A stretch of 60,841 nucleotides of DNA. It comes from Bacteroidota bacterium (GTDB taxonomy: Bacteria > Bacteroidota > Bacteroidia > Palsa-965). The first letter of the stretch is position 1. Every line of letters begins with the position of its first letter. The stretch covers positions 1-60,841 of the forward strand of contig JAAFIA010000018.1 of the NCBI GenBank assembly GCA_013298545.1, given 5' to 3'. Below, piece by piece: positions 33,591 through 42,176 of this stretch. The notes below the pieces were generated by a model. It had not been told where the DNA came from, did no database searches, and was given only the letters and a program-made list of their open reading frames with translations. Position numbers and translations under genes: made by a program.

Positions 33591-35471
33591 ATGAAACAGA
33601 CCTACATCCGTCTTCTGCTGTGTGCATTTTTGGCTTGCGGTAGCTATACCGCTAGTCGTGCGCAACTCACAACCGACAATACTTATACTCCAACACAACT
33701 TGTTCAAGATGTACTTCTTGGATCGGGTATTCAGGCGTTTAATATCACCTATACAGGTGCGCCGCAAGCCCTTGGTTTTTTTAGTGGCGGAAATAACGGA
33801 ACGCCTGCCTTGGGAATTGATAGTGGTGTTGTGATGACAACAGGAACGGTTTTGAATAACGGAAATGGTCCGCAAGGTCCTAATAACTCAACTGGATCTG
33901 GCGAAGATAACCTCGCTCCCGGCGACACGTATCTGGATGGTGTTGCGAATGCGTCAACATTTAACGCAGCGATTCTTGAGTTTGATTTTATTCCGCTTTC
34001 CGATTCTGTGAAATTCAATTATTCCTTCGGTAGTGAAGAATATATGGAATGGATTGCGGGTGGTTTTGCCGATGTGTTTGCATTTGTGTTGAGTGGTGTA
34101 ACGGTTGCGCTTTCGCCAACCAACATTGCGCTTATTCCCAATACAACAACGGCGGTAACTGCGTTGAACGTGAATGCAAACATCAACTCGCAATACTATG
34201 TTGACAATGAAAATCCACCCGGAACTGCGGTTCAGTATGATGGATTTACAACTGTTTTACAAGCTATTTATCCCGTACAATGTGGCGAAACCTACCACAT
34301 TCGTCTTGCTATTGCCGATGCGCTCGATGGTATCGTAGATGCAGGTGTGTTTTTGGAAGCAGGTTCATTCACAACTGGCGCAATCAACGTTTCTTCTGAA
34401 ATCAGTTATGGTGGACCAAACGACTCTACACTTTTTGAAGGATGTGGTCAGGCTTGTTTGATTTTTGCCCGTCAAGGAAATTTATCGGCTGCTGATACGG
34501 TTCAATTAAATTTCACAGGTAGTGCTATTAATGGTGGCGATTTCATTCCAGCCATTCCCAATCAAGTGATTTTTCAACCGGGCCAAGACACCGTTGTGAT
34601 TTGCATTTCGGCTGTTCAGGATTTGATTACAGAAGGTTTAGACACGTTGAATATCTCTACCACCGTTTCTGGACCTTGTGTGCAAAGTGTTTCGGGCGCA
34701 ACCATTTACATTGGCGATTTTTTACCACTAACAGCCAATGCTGGTCCTGATACGGCTTTGTGTTCTGCCAATTCAGTAACCATTACAGCCAATGGCGGCG
34801 GTGGCGTTCAGCCTTATACCTATTCTTGGAGTACGGGCGATACAACGCAATCCATCGTCGTTTCTCCGTCTCAAACCACTTCCTACATCGTAGAAATTAC
34901 AGATCCTTGTGGTTCGCCAATTGGTTACGATACGGTAACGGTTTATCTGCCGTCAAACGATCCACTTTCCATCATCGTTTCGCCTGATTATGAGATTTGC
35001 GAAGGCGATCCGGTCATCCTTGATGTTACGGCATCAGGTGGTTCTAGCCCTTATACCTATTCTTGGACAACCGTTTCAGGAAACGATTTAGTCGCTAATC
35101 CCAATCAACCAACCAACCAACTTGTACCAACATCAAACGGCACATTTTTGGTTCTGGTAGAAGAGGGCTGCGGCGCAACACGACTCGATTCGATTACCGT
35201 TATTCTCGATGGTTGCGATGTTATTCCACCAAATGTATTTACACCAAATGGCGACGGAACAAACGATGTCCTCGTCTTCCAAGGTCTTGATGATTTTCCG
35301 GGAAGCCGTTTGTATTTATACAACCGTTGGGGAAATAAAATTTATGAGAATACCGATTACACCAATAACTGGAATGGCGATGGTGTATCAGATGGAACGT
35401 ACTATTATGTACTCGACCTTTCTGATGGACGCAGCCTTCATGGATTCGTAATGATTTTAAAAGATAAATAA
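33591..35471 (+). CDS. choice-of-anchor L surface protein with T9SS type B domain
   Basis: A 626-residue surface protein. Signal peptide ends SRAQ. Residues 25-290 match the choice-of-anchor L domain (LVQDVLLGSGI, NVTYTG-like, SGVVMTTGTV, FDFIPLSDSVKFNYSFGSEEYMEWI). Then follow a Calx-like or Ig-like domain, two PKD/SprB-like repeats (TYSWSTGDTTQSI, TYSWTTVSGND) and the gliding-associated C-terminal domain: NVFTPNGDGTNDVL, LYNRWGNKIYE, WNGDGVSDGTYYYVL. That tail directs type IX secretion (type B). ATG 33591 opens the signal peptide; the longer frame runs through the promoter. Possibly an adhesin. Confidence 0.87.
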   Translation: MKQTYIRLLLCAFLACGSYTASRAQLTTDNTYTPTQLVQDVLLGSGIQAFNITYTGAPQALGFFSGGNNGTPALGIDSGVVMTTGTVLNNGNGPQGPNNSTGSGEDNLAPGDTYLDGVANASTFNAAILEFDFIPLSDSVKFNYSFGSEEYMEWIAGGFADVFAFVLSGVTVALSPTNIALIPNTTTAVTALNVNANINSQYYVDNENPPGTAVQYDGFTTVLQAIYPVQCGETYHIRLAIADALDGIVDAGVFLEAGSFTTGAINVSSEISYGGPNDSTLFEGCGQACLIFARQGNLSAADTVQLNFTGSAINGGDFIPAIPNQVIFQPGQDTVVICISAVQDLITEGLDTLNISTTVSGPCVQSVSGATIYIGDFLPLTANAGPDTALCSANSVTITANGGGGVQPYTYSWSTGDTTQSIVVSPSQTTSYIVEITDPCGSPIGYDTVTVYLPSNDPLSIIVSPDYEICEGDPVILDVTASGGSSPYTYSWTTVSGNDLVANPNQPTNQLVPTSNGTFLVLVEEGCGATRLDSITVILDGCDVIPPNVFTPNGDGTNDVLVFQGLDDFPGSRLYLYNRWGNKIYENTDYTNNWNGDGVSDGTYYYVLDLSDGRSLHGFVMILKDK

Positions 35472-35544
35472 TCCGCGGGCCGGCCCCGCAACGATCATCC
35501 CCCGTTGCCCGTCCGACGCAGGGTTCTTTGGAAAACCAAAAGCC
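35472..35544. other. GC-rich spacer between two surface protein genes
   Basis: This 73-bp spacer is much more G+C-rich than anything around it. It contains GCGGG/CCCGC and GCAACG/CGTTGC inverted pairs in succession. No T tract follows, so a terminator is not clear; no promoter element is seen, so the next gene may be read through from 33591. Confidence 0.5.
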
Positions 35545-37698
35545 ATGCATATTAGACGTATTCTATTGCTTCTGTTCTTCGGGCTATTCTCGTCCGAGAT
35601 TCAGGCTACCCATATTGTAGGTGGCGAAATTTACTACGATTGTTTGGGCAACAACAATTACCTCATCACGCTCAAAGTCTATCGCGATTGTTTCAATGGC
35701 CAAGCACCGTATGACAATCCGGCTTCTGTTGGTGTTTTTGACATCAACGGAAATTTACTTCAAAATTTACAAGTTCCTTTTCCAGGTTCAGCGCTCGTTC
35801 CCCCAACGATTAACAGTCCTTGTTATCAGCCGCCTGGGAATGTTTGTGTCGAGGAAGCGATTTATACCTATACCGTAAATCTCCCCCCAATTCCTGGCGG
35901 ATATGTGCTCACTTACCAACGTTGTTGCCGCAATGGAACAATCCTGAACCTCAACAATCCGGGCAATGTAGGCTCTACTTACACCATCAACATTCCCGAC
36001 CAGACATTGGCCATTTGTAACAGCAGTCCACGATACAGCAATTTTCCGCCCATCTTTATTTGCGAAGGCGCACCGCTTACATTTGACCATTCGGCAACTG
36101 AGCCTGACGGCGATTCGCTCGTATATGAATTATGCGATCCATACGATGGCGCAACAGCGCAAACTCCGCAACCCAACCCGCCCGCCGGCCCACCTTATCA
36201 ATTTGTCCCTTTTCTTCCACCCTACAATGGACAATATCCGATGAGTTCCAATCCCGCCATGAGCATCGATCCGCAAACAGGCATACTTACCGGAACACCA
36301 AACCTTTCGGGCCAATGGGTTGTTGGTGTTTGCTGCAAAGAATACCGCAATGGACAGCTCATCAGTGTCAACAAGCGCGATTTTCAGTTCAATGTTGTGC
36401 CGTGTCCCTTGCTTACGGTTAGTTCTGTTCCATCGCAACAGGTTTTCTGTTTTGGGTACAATGTGCAATTCATCAACAACAGTTTCAATGCACAAACATA
36501 TCATTGGGATTTCGGCGATCCGAATGCTACAAACGATACATCAAATTTAGTCGCGCCATCATGGACGTACCAAGATAGCGGTGTGTATGTAGTTACGCTC
36601 ATCTGCAATCCGGGTACAGCGTGCGCCGATACGGGAACAACAACGTTCTATATTTATCCGCTGCTAGATCCGAATTTTGCACAACCTGCGGGGCAATGTG
36701 TTGTCGGAAATAATTTTTCATTTCAAGCAGCGGGAGCATTTTTAGGCAACGGTACATTCTCGTGGAATTTTGGGCCGAATGCAACTCCTTCCTCATCCAA
36801 TCAACAAAACCCGAATAATATTGTCTGGGACACTTCGGGGGTTTTTCTTGTAACGTTGACCGTAGATGAAAATGGTTGTACAGAAACCTATACAGATACC
36901 GTATTTGTTTATCCGATGCCCGAAGCAAATTTTTCGCCTGTTGCTTCGACTGGCTGTGTTCCATTTACGGTTCAGTTTTCGGATAGTTCGATTGCAGGAA
37001 CGCAACTGACCTACTTCTGGGATTTTGGCGATGGCTATACCTCTAACATGGCTAATCCGCAACACACCTATACCATGGTTGGCACCTATGATGTAACCTT
37101 GATTGTAACCACGATTAATGGTTGTATTGCGTCCGATACGTTCTTTTCGCCTGGTTTAATTACGGTACTTCCGATTCCAACAGCAGGTTTTACAGTCGAT
37201 TTTCAATCGGTTTCCATTTTCGATCCGGTGATTACGGTATTTGATCAAAGTATTAACGCTGACAGTTGCTATTTAAATTTTGGCGACGGCTATACGGTAA
37301 CGAATGCTTGCGATCAAGCGCACACGTATGGCAATCATGGTGATTATACGATCACACAAATTGTTTGGAATGAGTTTGGATGTTCTGATACCGCGCAATT
37401 AGTTGTTGAAGTTCGACCCGAATTTCGATTCTACATTCCAAACACATTTACGCCAAATGGCGATGGCTTGAATGATGTATTTTATCCGTCGATCATGGGC
37501 GTAGAAGATTATCATTTCATGATTTTTGATCGTTGGGGCGAATTGATTTTTGAAACTCACGATATTTATACGGGCTGGGATGGTCGTTACAAAGGCAATA
37601 AATGCCAGCAAGATGTGTATGTGTGGAAAGTATCCTTTACGGATCTCACTACCGAAGAAGGTGCGAAGTATATTGGGCATGTAACGTTAGTTCGGTAA
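35545..37698 (+). CDS. PKD-repeat surface protein with T9SS type B domain
   Basis: A 717-residue surface protein. Signal peptide ends IQA (about residue 21) and leads into THIVGGEIYYDCLGNNNYLITLKVYRDCFNG, a start shared by many gliding-motility-associated Bacteroidota proteins. Four PKD-like domains carry HWDFGDPNA, SWNFGPNA, YFWDFGDGYTSN and NFGDGYTV. The C-terminus (NTFTPNGDGLNDVF, FDRWGELIFE, GWDGRYKGNKCQQDVYVWKV) is the type B T9SS tail. Paired with the gene just upstream; the two could form one surface layer or adhesin unit, but no direct evidence shows this. Confidence 0.87.
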   Translation: MHIRRILLLLFFGLFSSEIQATHIVGGEIYYDCLGNNNYLITLKVYRDCFNGQAPYDNPASVGVFDINGNLLQNLQVPFPGSALVPPTINSPCYQPPGNVCVEEAIYTYTVNLPPIPGGYVLTYQRCCRNGTILNLNNPGNVGSTYTINIPDQTLAICNSSPRYSNFPPIFICEGAPLTFDHSATEPDGDSLVYELCDPYDGATAQTPQPNPPAGPPYQFVPFLPPYNGQYPMSSNPAMSIDPQTGILTGTPNLSGQWVVGVCCKEYRNGQLISVNKRDFQFNVVPCPLLTVSSVPSQQVFCFGYNVQFINNSFNAQTYHWDFGDPNATNDTSNLVAPSWTYQDSGVYVVTLICNPGTACADTGTTTFYIYPLLDPNFAQPAGQCVVGNNFSFQAAGAFLGNGTFSWNFGPNATPSSSNQQNPNNIVWDTSGVFLVTLTVDENGCTETYTDTVFVYPMPEANFSPVASTGCVPFTVQFSDSSIAGTQLTYFWDFGDGYTSNMANPQHTYTMVGTYDVTLIVTTINGCIASDTFFSPGLITVLPIPTAGFTVDFQSVSIFDPVITVFDQSINADSCYLNFGDGYTVTNACDQAHTYGNHGDYTITQIVWNEFGCSDTAQLVVEVRPEFRFYIPNTFTPNGDGLNDVFYPSIMGVEDYHFMIFDRWGELIFETHDIYTGWDGRYKGNKCQQDVYVWKVSFTDLTTEEGAKYIGHVTLVR

Positions 37699-37815
37699 TT
37701 TTTTCTGCATTCAAATGCATTCGAGTGAAGCGCAAAAATATTTGCGTGAATCTGCTTGTATCTTTTTTTGAGCCTGTCGTTATGGAAGTGTAAATCTCCC
37801 CAATACACTTTACTT

Positions 37816-38421
37816 ATGCGACACTTTATTTGCGCAGCGCTGACGCTGCTCCTGCTCGACTCATGCTGTAAACCACCGATTGCCACGAATGCGTTAAGCG
37901 ATCGTTTAGACATGCGCAAACCATTAATCTCGGTGGCGTGTGTGCGCTGCAACATGGAAAACAGTTTTGATCTTTATCCGGGCCTTGAATTGGGCGGGCC
38001 GATGGGTCGTTACCAAACATTTTTAGCTTACGGCTATAACTGGCACGTGTTTGGCCTTTATGGGCAGAGCGGTGTTTCGTTTCAGCCCAAAGCCTTGCCA
38101 CGCGCAGGTCTTACGCAAACACTAGCCCTAGCACTAGGTTCGCCGAATGCCTACATAAGACCTGAAGCTGGTTTTGGCGTGGCACGGTGGTTTTCGCCCG
38201 AAGCGCCAAGTGGTTCTTACAAACAACATCCGGCATTTGGAGGAAGCATGAATTTATCACGCAATCAAAACATCCTTTATCCATTTGTTGGTTTGCGTTT
38301 TTCTTTCCCCGAAACGCCTGTCATGCTTGGGGTAAGAGCCTACAAACTTCAACATGAATCAGGAAAAAGTGCCTACTATGGTGGTGTAAACATCTCGTTC
38401 GGAATAGGACGTTTCGAATAA
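37816..38421 (+). CDS. hypothetical lipoprotein
   Basis: A 201-residue lipoprotein: short signal sequence ending LLLLDSCCK, with Cys17 (or Cys18) as lipid site. The mature part has alternating aromatic and glycine-rich strands (FLAYGYNWHVFGLYGQSGVSF, ALALGSPNAYIRPEAGFGVARWF, ILYPFVGLRFSF, YYGGVNISFGIG), which suggests an eight-strand outer-membrane barrel fold. I do not recognise the family. Start ATG 37816 is set by the lipoprotein signal. It is preceded by a CGCAAA/TTTGCG hairpin at 37731-37746 that may end the previous transcript. Confidence 0.65.
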   Translation: MRHFICAALTLLLLDSCCKPPIATNALSDRLDMRKPLISVACVRCNMENSFDLYPGLELGGPMGRYQTFLAYGYNWHVFGLYGQSGVSFQPKALPRAGLTQTLALALGSPNAYIRPEAGFGVARWFSPEAPSGSYKQHPAFGGSMNLSRNQNILYPFVGLRFSFPETPVMLGVRAYKLQHESGKSAYYGGVNISFGIGRFE

Positions 38422-38519
38422 ACGTGCAAAAAAAATTAACGCGGAAATAAAAACCACAACGTTTATCCGTCAAAACGCATCTTTCGCAAAAAGAAATGTG
38501 CTGCGGTGCTTGTTTTGTC

Positions 38520-38527
38520 TAAATTTG
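38520..38527 (+). promoter_or_regulatory. TAnnTTTG promoter element for the L,D-transpeptidase gene
   Basis: TAAATTTG ends 16 nt before the ATG at 38544. Confidence 0.6.
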
Positions 38528-38543
38528 CACGGCAACGCAATAC

Positions 38544-40304
38544 ATGAAATACCTTCTTCCCCTACTCGCTTCTTCCACACTACTTGGTTGGTATGGTTGT
38601 ACCTCCTCGCCCGATGCTGCGAATCAAATTGTCGCAGACGATCCTGTCGATGTGCAACCACTTTTGGTCAATTGGATTACTGAAAACGTAAATGCAATTG
38701 ATACATCAAAAACGTTTGTCGTTGCAAAAGATACTTGCTTTGCTTCGCGTTGGACGAAAGAAGTTTATGCCGCTGAAAAATTTTCTCCGCGTTGGTCAGA
38801 CCAAGGAAAATTTTCTGCTGCTGCGGATAGTTTTTTATTTGTTTTGCGTAATGCCGAAGATTGGGGCTTGATACCGGAAGATTATCACGCGCCATTGCTT
38901 GACAGTTTGGTGCATACGGCTTACGATTCTACAAAAGAACAATTTAACATTACTCATCTGGCACAGGCCGATCTGCTGCTCACCGATGCTTATTTTACAT
39001 TTGCGGTACACGTGGCTACCGGACGATTGCCGCACGATAGTTCGGACGTTCGCGAATGGCATCCACAAAAATTAGACACCAATATTGTTGCGCTTTTTGC
39101 TGCCGATGTCAAAGCAAAAAGTTTTCGCAAAACATTCGATGCACTTGAGCCGCAGAAATTAGAATATCAATTGGTTAAAAAAATGCTGTATCAATTTCGC
39201 AGGCAATGGAAAGATGACGCATGGAAACGCATTCCATCCATTGAAAAAGACACCAACGCATTTTACGAGGCCGTCAAACAACGACTCATTGTAACGGGCG
39301 AATACGATACAACGCTTCGTGAAGGTTCCGATTCGCTTCGACTTTCTGCGGCAATTAAAGTCTTTCAGAAAAAATTGGCACTTGAAATTGATGGTAAGTT
39401 GGGCAAGAATACGTTGAAAGCACTCAACATGACCGTTGTTGATCGCAAGCGTCAGATGGCTATCAACATGGAGCGTTGGCGACTTGAACCAGCATCGTAT
39501 GGCAACCGGTATTTGTTTGTCAATATTCCTGCATTTACAATGAAAGTGATTGAAGCGGATACACTTGTTATGCAATCGCGCATTGTTGTGGGTGCAGTAA
39601 AAACACAAACGCCTGAGTTGACGAGCCGCATTACAGACATGACATTATATCCCTACTGGACAGTTCCATACAGCATTGCATGGAAAGAAATTTTACCAGC
39701 AGTTCAGCGCGACACAAACTATTTGCACAAAAAACATTTTGAAGTGATTGGACGTAATGGCGAAGTCATTCCACCATCGCAAATCAATTGGAAAAAATTG
39801 AGTAAAAACAATTTACCGTATAAGTTTCGTCAGAATATCGGTGAAGACAATTCGCTTGGTGTATTGAAATTCAATTTCGCGAATCGGTTTGGTGTGTATA
39901 TGCACGACACCAATTCAAAAGGGTATTTCAGCCGCGATTCACGCGCGCTAAGTCATGGCTGTATGCGTCTTGAAAAATTTAAAGATTTAGCCCATTTTCT
40001 AATTCGCGAGGACAGTACGCGTCTTCCCGCCGATACGTTTGATATTTGGCTTGGTCAGCAGCAACAACGGAAAATTGGCGTTCGGAAACCGTTGACACTC
40101 TATGTTCGTTATTTTACTTGCAAGCTCAACGAAGATAGCACCGCTATTGTTCCAATGAATGATGTATATGACCGCGACCTACGCTTGATGAATACGCTCT
40201 ACGCCAAAGTGAATCGCGACCATCCAGAACTTGCACCTGTAGTATCACCAGCAAATGCTGACAAACCGAAAGCTGTTGCTACTGAACAAAAGAAAAAGAA
40301 GTAG
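38544..40304 (+). CDS. L,D-transpeptidase (YcbB/LdtD-like)
   Basis: Forms 3-3 crosslinks in peptidoglycan or attaches proteins to it. The 586-residue protein has a lipoprotein-like start (LLGWYGC), a scaffold domain with the YcbB pattern (WSDQGKFSAAADSFLFVLRNAEDWGL, DLLLTDAYFTFAVHVATGRL), a peptidoglycan-binding motif near residue 270 (AIKVFQKKLALEIDGKLGKNTL), NMERWR, and the YkuD domain with His454 in HDTNSKG and SHGCMRLE (catalytic Cys473). All catalytic residues are present. The C-terminus ends in a Lys-rich run. An attC-like repeat starts 7 nt after the stop. Confidence 0.92.
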   Translation: MKYLLPLLASSTLLGWYGCTSSPDAANQIVADDPVDVQPLLVNWITENVNAIDTSKTFVVAKDTCFASRWTKEVYAAEKFSPRWSDQGKFSAAADSFLFVLRNAEDWGLIPEDYHAPLLDSLVHTAYDSTKEQFNITHLAQADLLLTDAYFTFAVHVATGRLPHDSSDVREWHPQKLDTNIVALFAADVKAKSFRKTFDALEPQKLEYQLVKKMLYQFRRQWKDDAWKRIPSIEKDTNAFYEAVKQRLIVTGEYDTTLREGSDSLRLSAAIKVFQKKLALEIDGKLGKNTLKALNMTVVDRKRQMAINMERWRLEPASYGNRYLFVNIPAFTMKVIEADTLVMQSRIVVGAVKTQTPELTSRITDMTLYPYWTVPYSIAWKEILPAVQRDTNYLHKKHFEVIGRNGEVIPPSQINWKKLSKNNLPYKFRQNIGEDNSLGVLKFNFANRFGVYMHDTNSKGYFSRDSRALSHGCMRLEKFKDLAHFLIREDSTRLPADTFDIWLGQQQQRKIGVRKPLTLYVRYFTCKLNEDSTAIVPMNDVYDRDLRLMNTLYAKVNRDHPELAPVVSPANADKPKAVATEQKKKK

Positions 40305-40310
40305 AGCAAA

Positions 40311-40427
40311 ACGGTTTGGGTATTGGCGAAGGTAGTAATTAGAAGCACAAATGTATAATGGGATTCCAAATGTTGAATATAGCACTTCAACCCTGCTTTT
40401 GCCAATACCCTGTTAGCCGTTCGTTGT
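40311..40427 (-). repeat. attC-like cassette repeat, copy 2
   Basis: Read on the minus strand, it starts GGCTAACAGGG and continues TATTGGCAAAAGCAGGG, TGAAGTGCT and ACATTTGTGCTTC, matching copy 1 at 1032-1164 in its first 37 bases with about four differences. GGGTATTGGC (40318-40327) and GCCAATACCC (40401-40410) form a perfect 10-bp inverted pair near its ends. The far end lacks a GTTAGC. It lies downstream of, and in the same orientation as, the SDR/AraC pair. Confidence 0.65.
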
Positions 40428-40442
40428 TTATTTAAGGCTTTG

Positions 40443-41180
40443 TTACCAAGCAATTTCGCCAGTTACTGGGTTATTTTCTTCGCTAAAAAACTTTCCTGTT
40501 GGTCCATCTTTGTCAATTAAGGCGTATTTTAGAATACGCCTTCCTGCATCTTCCAAAGTTCCCGTTCCTCTGTGTCCATTAAAATCTGTTTTTGTATAAC
40601 CTGGACAAATGGCGTTTACTTTAAAGTTGGTGTCTTTTAGTTCGTATGCTAAAACAACTGTGTACATATTCATTGCTGACTTTGAAGAAAGATAAACAAC
40701 TCCTTTGTAATCGTAATACTTGTATGATGGGTCGCTGTGCAATGTGATTGAACCTTGACTTGAACTTACATTTACGATACGAGGTTCAGAAGCATTTCTT
40801 AATAAATCAATAAATGCTTGTGTAACCCTTACAACACCAAATACATTTGTATCGAATGTATCTTTAAACTGTTCGATTTTGGCAGTAAGTGCTTCTTGTG
40901 GATAGCCACCATAAACTCCTGCATTGTTTATAAGGATGTCCAATTTTTTTGATTTTTTGCCAATTTCTGTTCTTGCACTTTTTACTGATTCGTAGTTTGT
41001 AATATCAAGCTGAATGGCTTCTACATTATTTAGTCCTGCAGCTTTTAATTTATTAACGGCTTCTATACCGCTTTCTAAATTACGACTGCCGAGATAAACA
41101 TAAATTCCTTTTTGGGCAAGTTGCCTTGCAACTTCAAAGCCAATGCTTTTGTTTGCCCCTGTTACTAATGCTGATTTCAT
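40443..41180 (-). CDS. short-chain dehydrogenase (carbonyl reductase-like)
   Basis: A 245-residue SDR. VTGANKSIGFEVARQL gives the nucleotide-binding motif, LINNAGVYGG the NNAG motif, VNVSSSQGS the catalytic Ser region, and YLSSKSAMN the YxxxK pair; GSRN after strand 2 suggests NADPH. The pattern resembles carbonyl reductases that act on small aldehydes or ketones. It is distinctly A+T-rich compared with the neighbouring ldt and hflX genes, and it lies in a probable mobile cassette with the AraC regulator upstream and the attC-like repeat downstream. Confidence 0.88.
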   Translation of the reverse strand: MKSALVTGANKSIGFEVARQLAQKGIYVYLGSRNLESGIEAVNKLKAAGLNNVEAIQLDITNYESVKSARTEIGKKSKKLDILINNAGVYGGYPQEALTAKIEQFKDTFDTNVFGVVRVTQAFIDLLRNASEPRIVNVSSSQGSITLHSDPSYKYYDYKGVVYLSSKSAMNMYTVVLAYELKDTNFKVNAICPGYTKTDFNGHRGTGTLEDAGRRILKYALIDKDGPTGKFFSEENNPVTGEIAW

Positions 41181-41205
41181 TTTTTGTTTTTTAAAATTTG
41201 AATCG

Positions 41206-41213
41206 CAAAAGTA
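41206..41213 (-). promoter_or_regulatory. TAnnTTTG promoter element for the cassette SDR
   Basis: Reads TACTTTTG on the minus strand, 25 nt before the ATG at 41180, so the SDR has its own promoter inside the araC-SDR spacer. Confidence 0.6.
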
Positions 41214-41248
41214 GAAAGGTGAAAAACAGAGTAGATGGACAAATCAAT

Positions 41249-42100
41249 TTATTCTCTTGACAAATCTTGCCGATTCTCTAAAACTTCACTCACACTCTTT
41301 CCTGTACATTTTTTGAAAAGCCGCGAAAAATAATCAGGGTCATTAAAACCCAATTCATAAGCTAATTCTTTTACAGAAAGATTTGAATAATGTAGCTTTC
41401 GTTGTGCTTCTATCATCAAACGATTAGTGAGAAAATTTTTGGGTGATGTGCCTGAATACTCCTTTACAATGCGATATAAGCTATTGGTGGTTAAAGCTAA
41501 CTTTTCAGCTATCGCATTGATTGACGGTTGCTGTGTTAATTGTGTTTCAACAACTAATTTGAACTCAATAAATTTTGAAAGATTGGCGTTTAAAATATTG
41601 GTCTGCTCTTTGCTTTTGAAATATGTAATGTTCAATTCTACTAAAAGTGAGTTCAAATAAGCCAATACTATTTCTATGTCGGTTGGCTGGTTGTCAATAT
41701 GAATAATTTGGTTTAAAATCTCAAAGTTCTTTGTTATTCGTTGCCTTGTAGTGTCGTCAAAATTTATTGTTTGTGAGTTTAAAGGATTGGCTAAGAAAGG
41801 AAATTGTTGGGGTAACAATGCCAATGTATTTTCATCAAATAATATTTTGAAATATTTTAGATTATCTGTTTTAGTAGGTGGTGTAAAAACTTGGTTAGGC
41901 ATAGCAAAAAGCAATTGCCCGTCTGTTAGTGCAATTTCTTGCAAATCCAATTTATATGTAATTGTCCCGCTTTCAATAAGCACAATGAAGTATGAAGCTA
42001 ATCTTCTTGGTTGAGTATTTTTTTGCTCAATGTCAGCAGATTGATAAGGATTTTCGTCTGAATTAATTTTAACCTTCAACTTGTCATTCATTTCTTGCAT
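41249..42100 (-). CDS. AraC-family transcriptional regulator
   Basis: A 283-residue regulator. The N-terminal cupin-like part (ASYFIVLIESGTITYKLDLQEIALTDGQLLFAMPNQVF) may bind an effector. The last 100 residues hold two helix-turn-helix units: SINAIAEKLALTTNSLYRIVKEYSG and LSVKELAYELGFNDPDYFSRLFKKCTG, the latter the AraC signature. The start used is the ATG at 42100; a TTG four codons upstream is less likely. It lies directly upstream of the SDR in the same direction and likely controls it. A+T-rich, consistent with transfer. Confidence 0.88.
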   Translation of the reverse strand: MQEMNDKLKVKINSDENPYQSADIEQKNTQPRRLASYFIVLIESGTITYKLDLQEIALTDGQLLFAMPNQVFTPPTKTDNLKYFKILFDENTLALLPQQFPFLANPLNSQTINFDDTTRQRITKNFEILNQIIHIDNQPTDIEIVLAYLNSLLVELNITYFKSKEQTNILNANLSKFIEFKLVVETQLTQQPSINAIAEKLALTTNSLYRIVKEYSGTSPKNFLTNRLMIEAQRKLHYSNLSVKELAYELGFNDPDYFSRLFKKCTGKSVSEVLENRQDLSRE

Positions 42101-42146
42101 TTGGCTACTCAATGTTTGTAGTGCGTCGATTTACAATGAGGGCAAG

Positions 42147-42176
42147 ATATATTAATTGATCTATCAACGAATATAT
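42147..42176. promoter_or_regulatory. dyad-rich A+T block upstream of araC
   Basis: ATATATT (42147-42153) and AATATAT (42170-42176) flank TTGATCTATCAA (42156-42167), giving nested dyads between araC and the hflX stop. It may be an operator of the AraC regulator or a terminator for hflX. It could also mark the other edge of the cassette. Confidence 0.35.

Noticed and set aside
37731-37746. CGCAAA/TTTGCG hairpin as a clear terminator
   Set aside because: The stem is only 6 bp and no T tract follows, so it is only mentioned with the neighbouring gene.
42156-42167. TTGATCTATCAA as an FNR site
   Set aside because: The half-sites are separated by 2 nt rather than 4, so it does not fit the FNR consensus.
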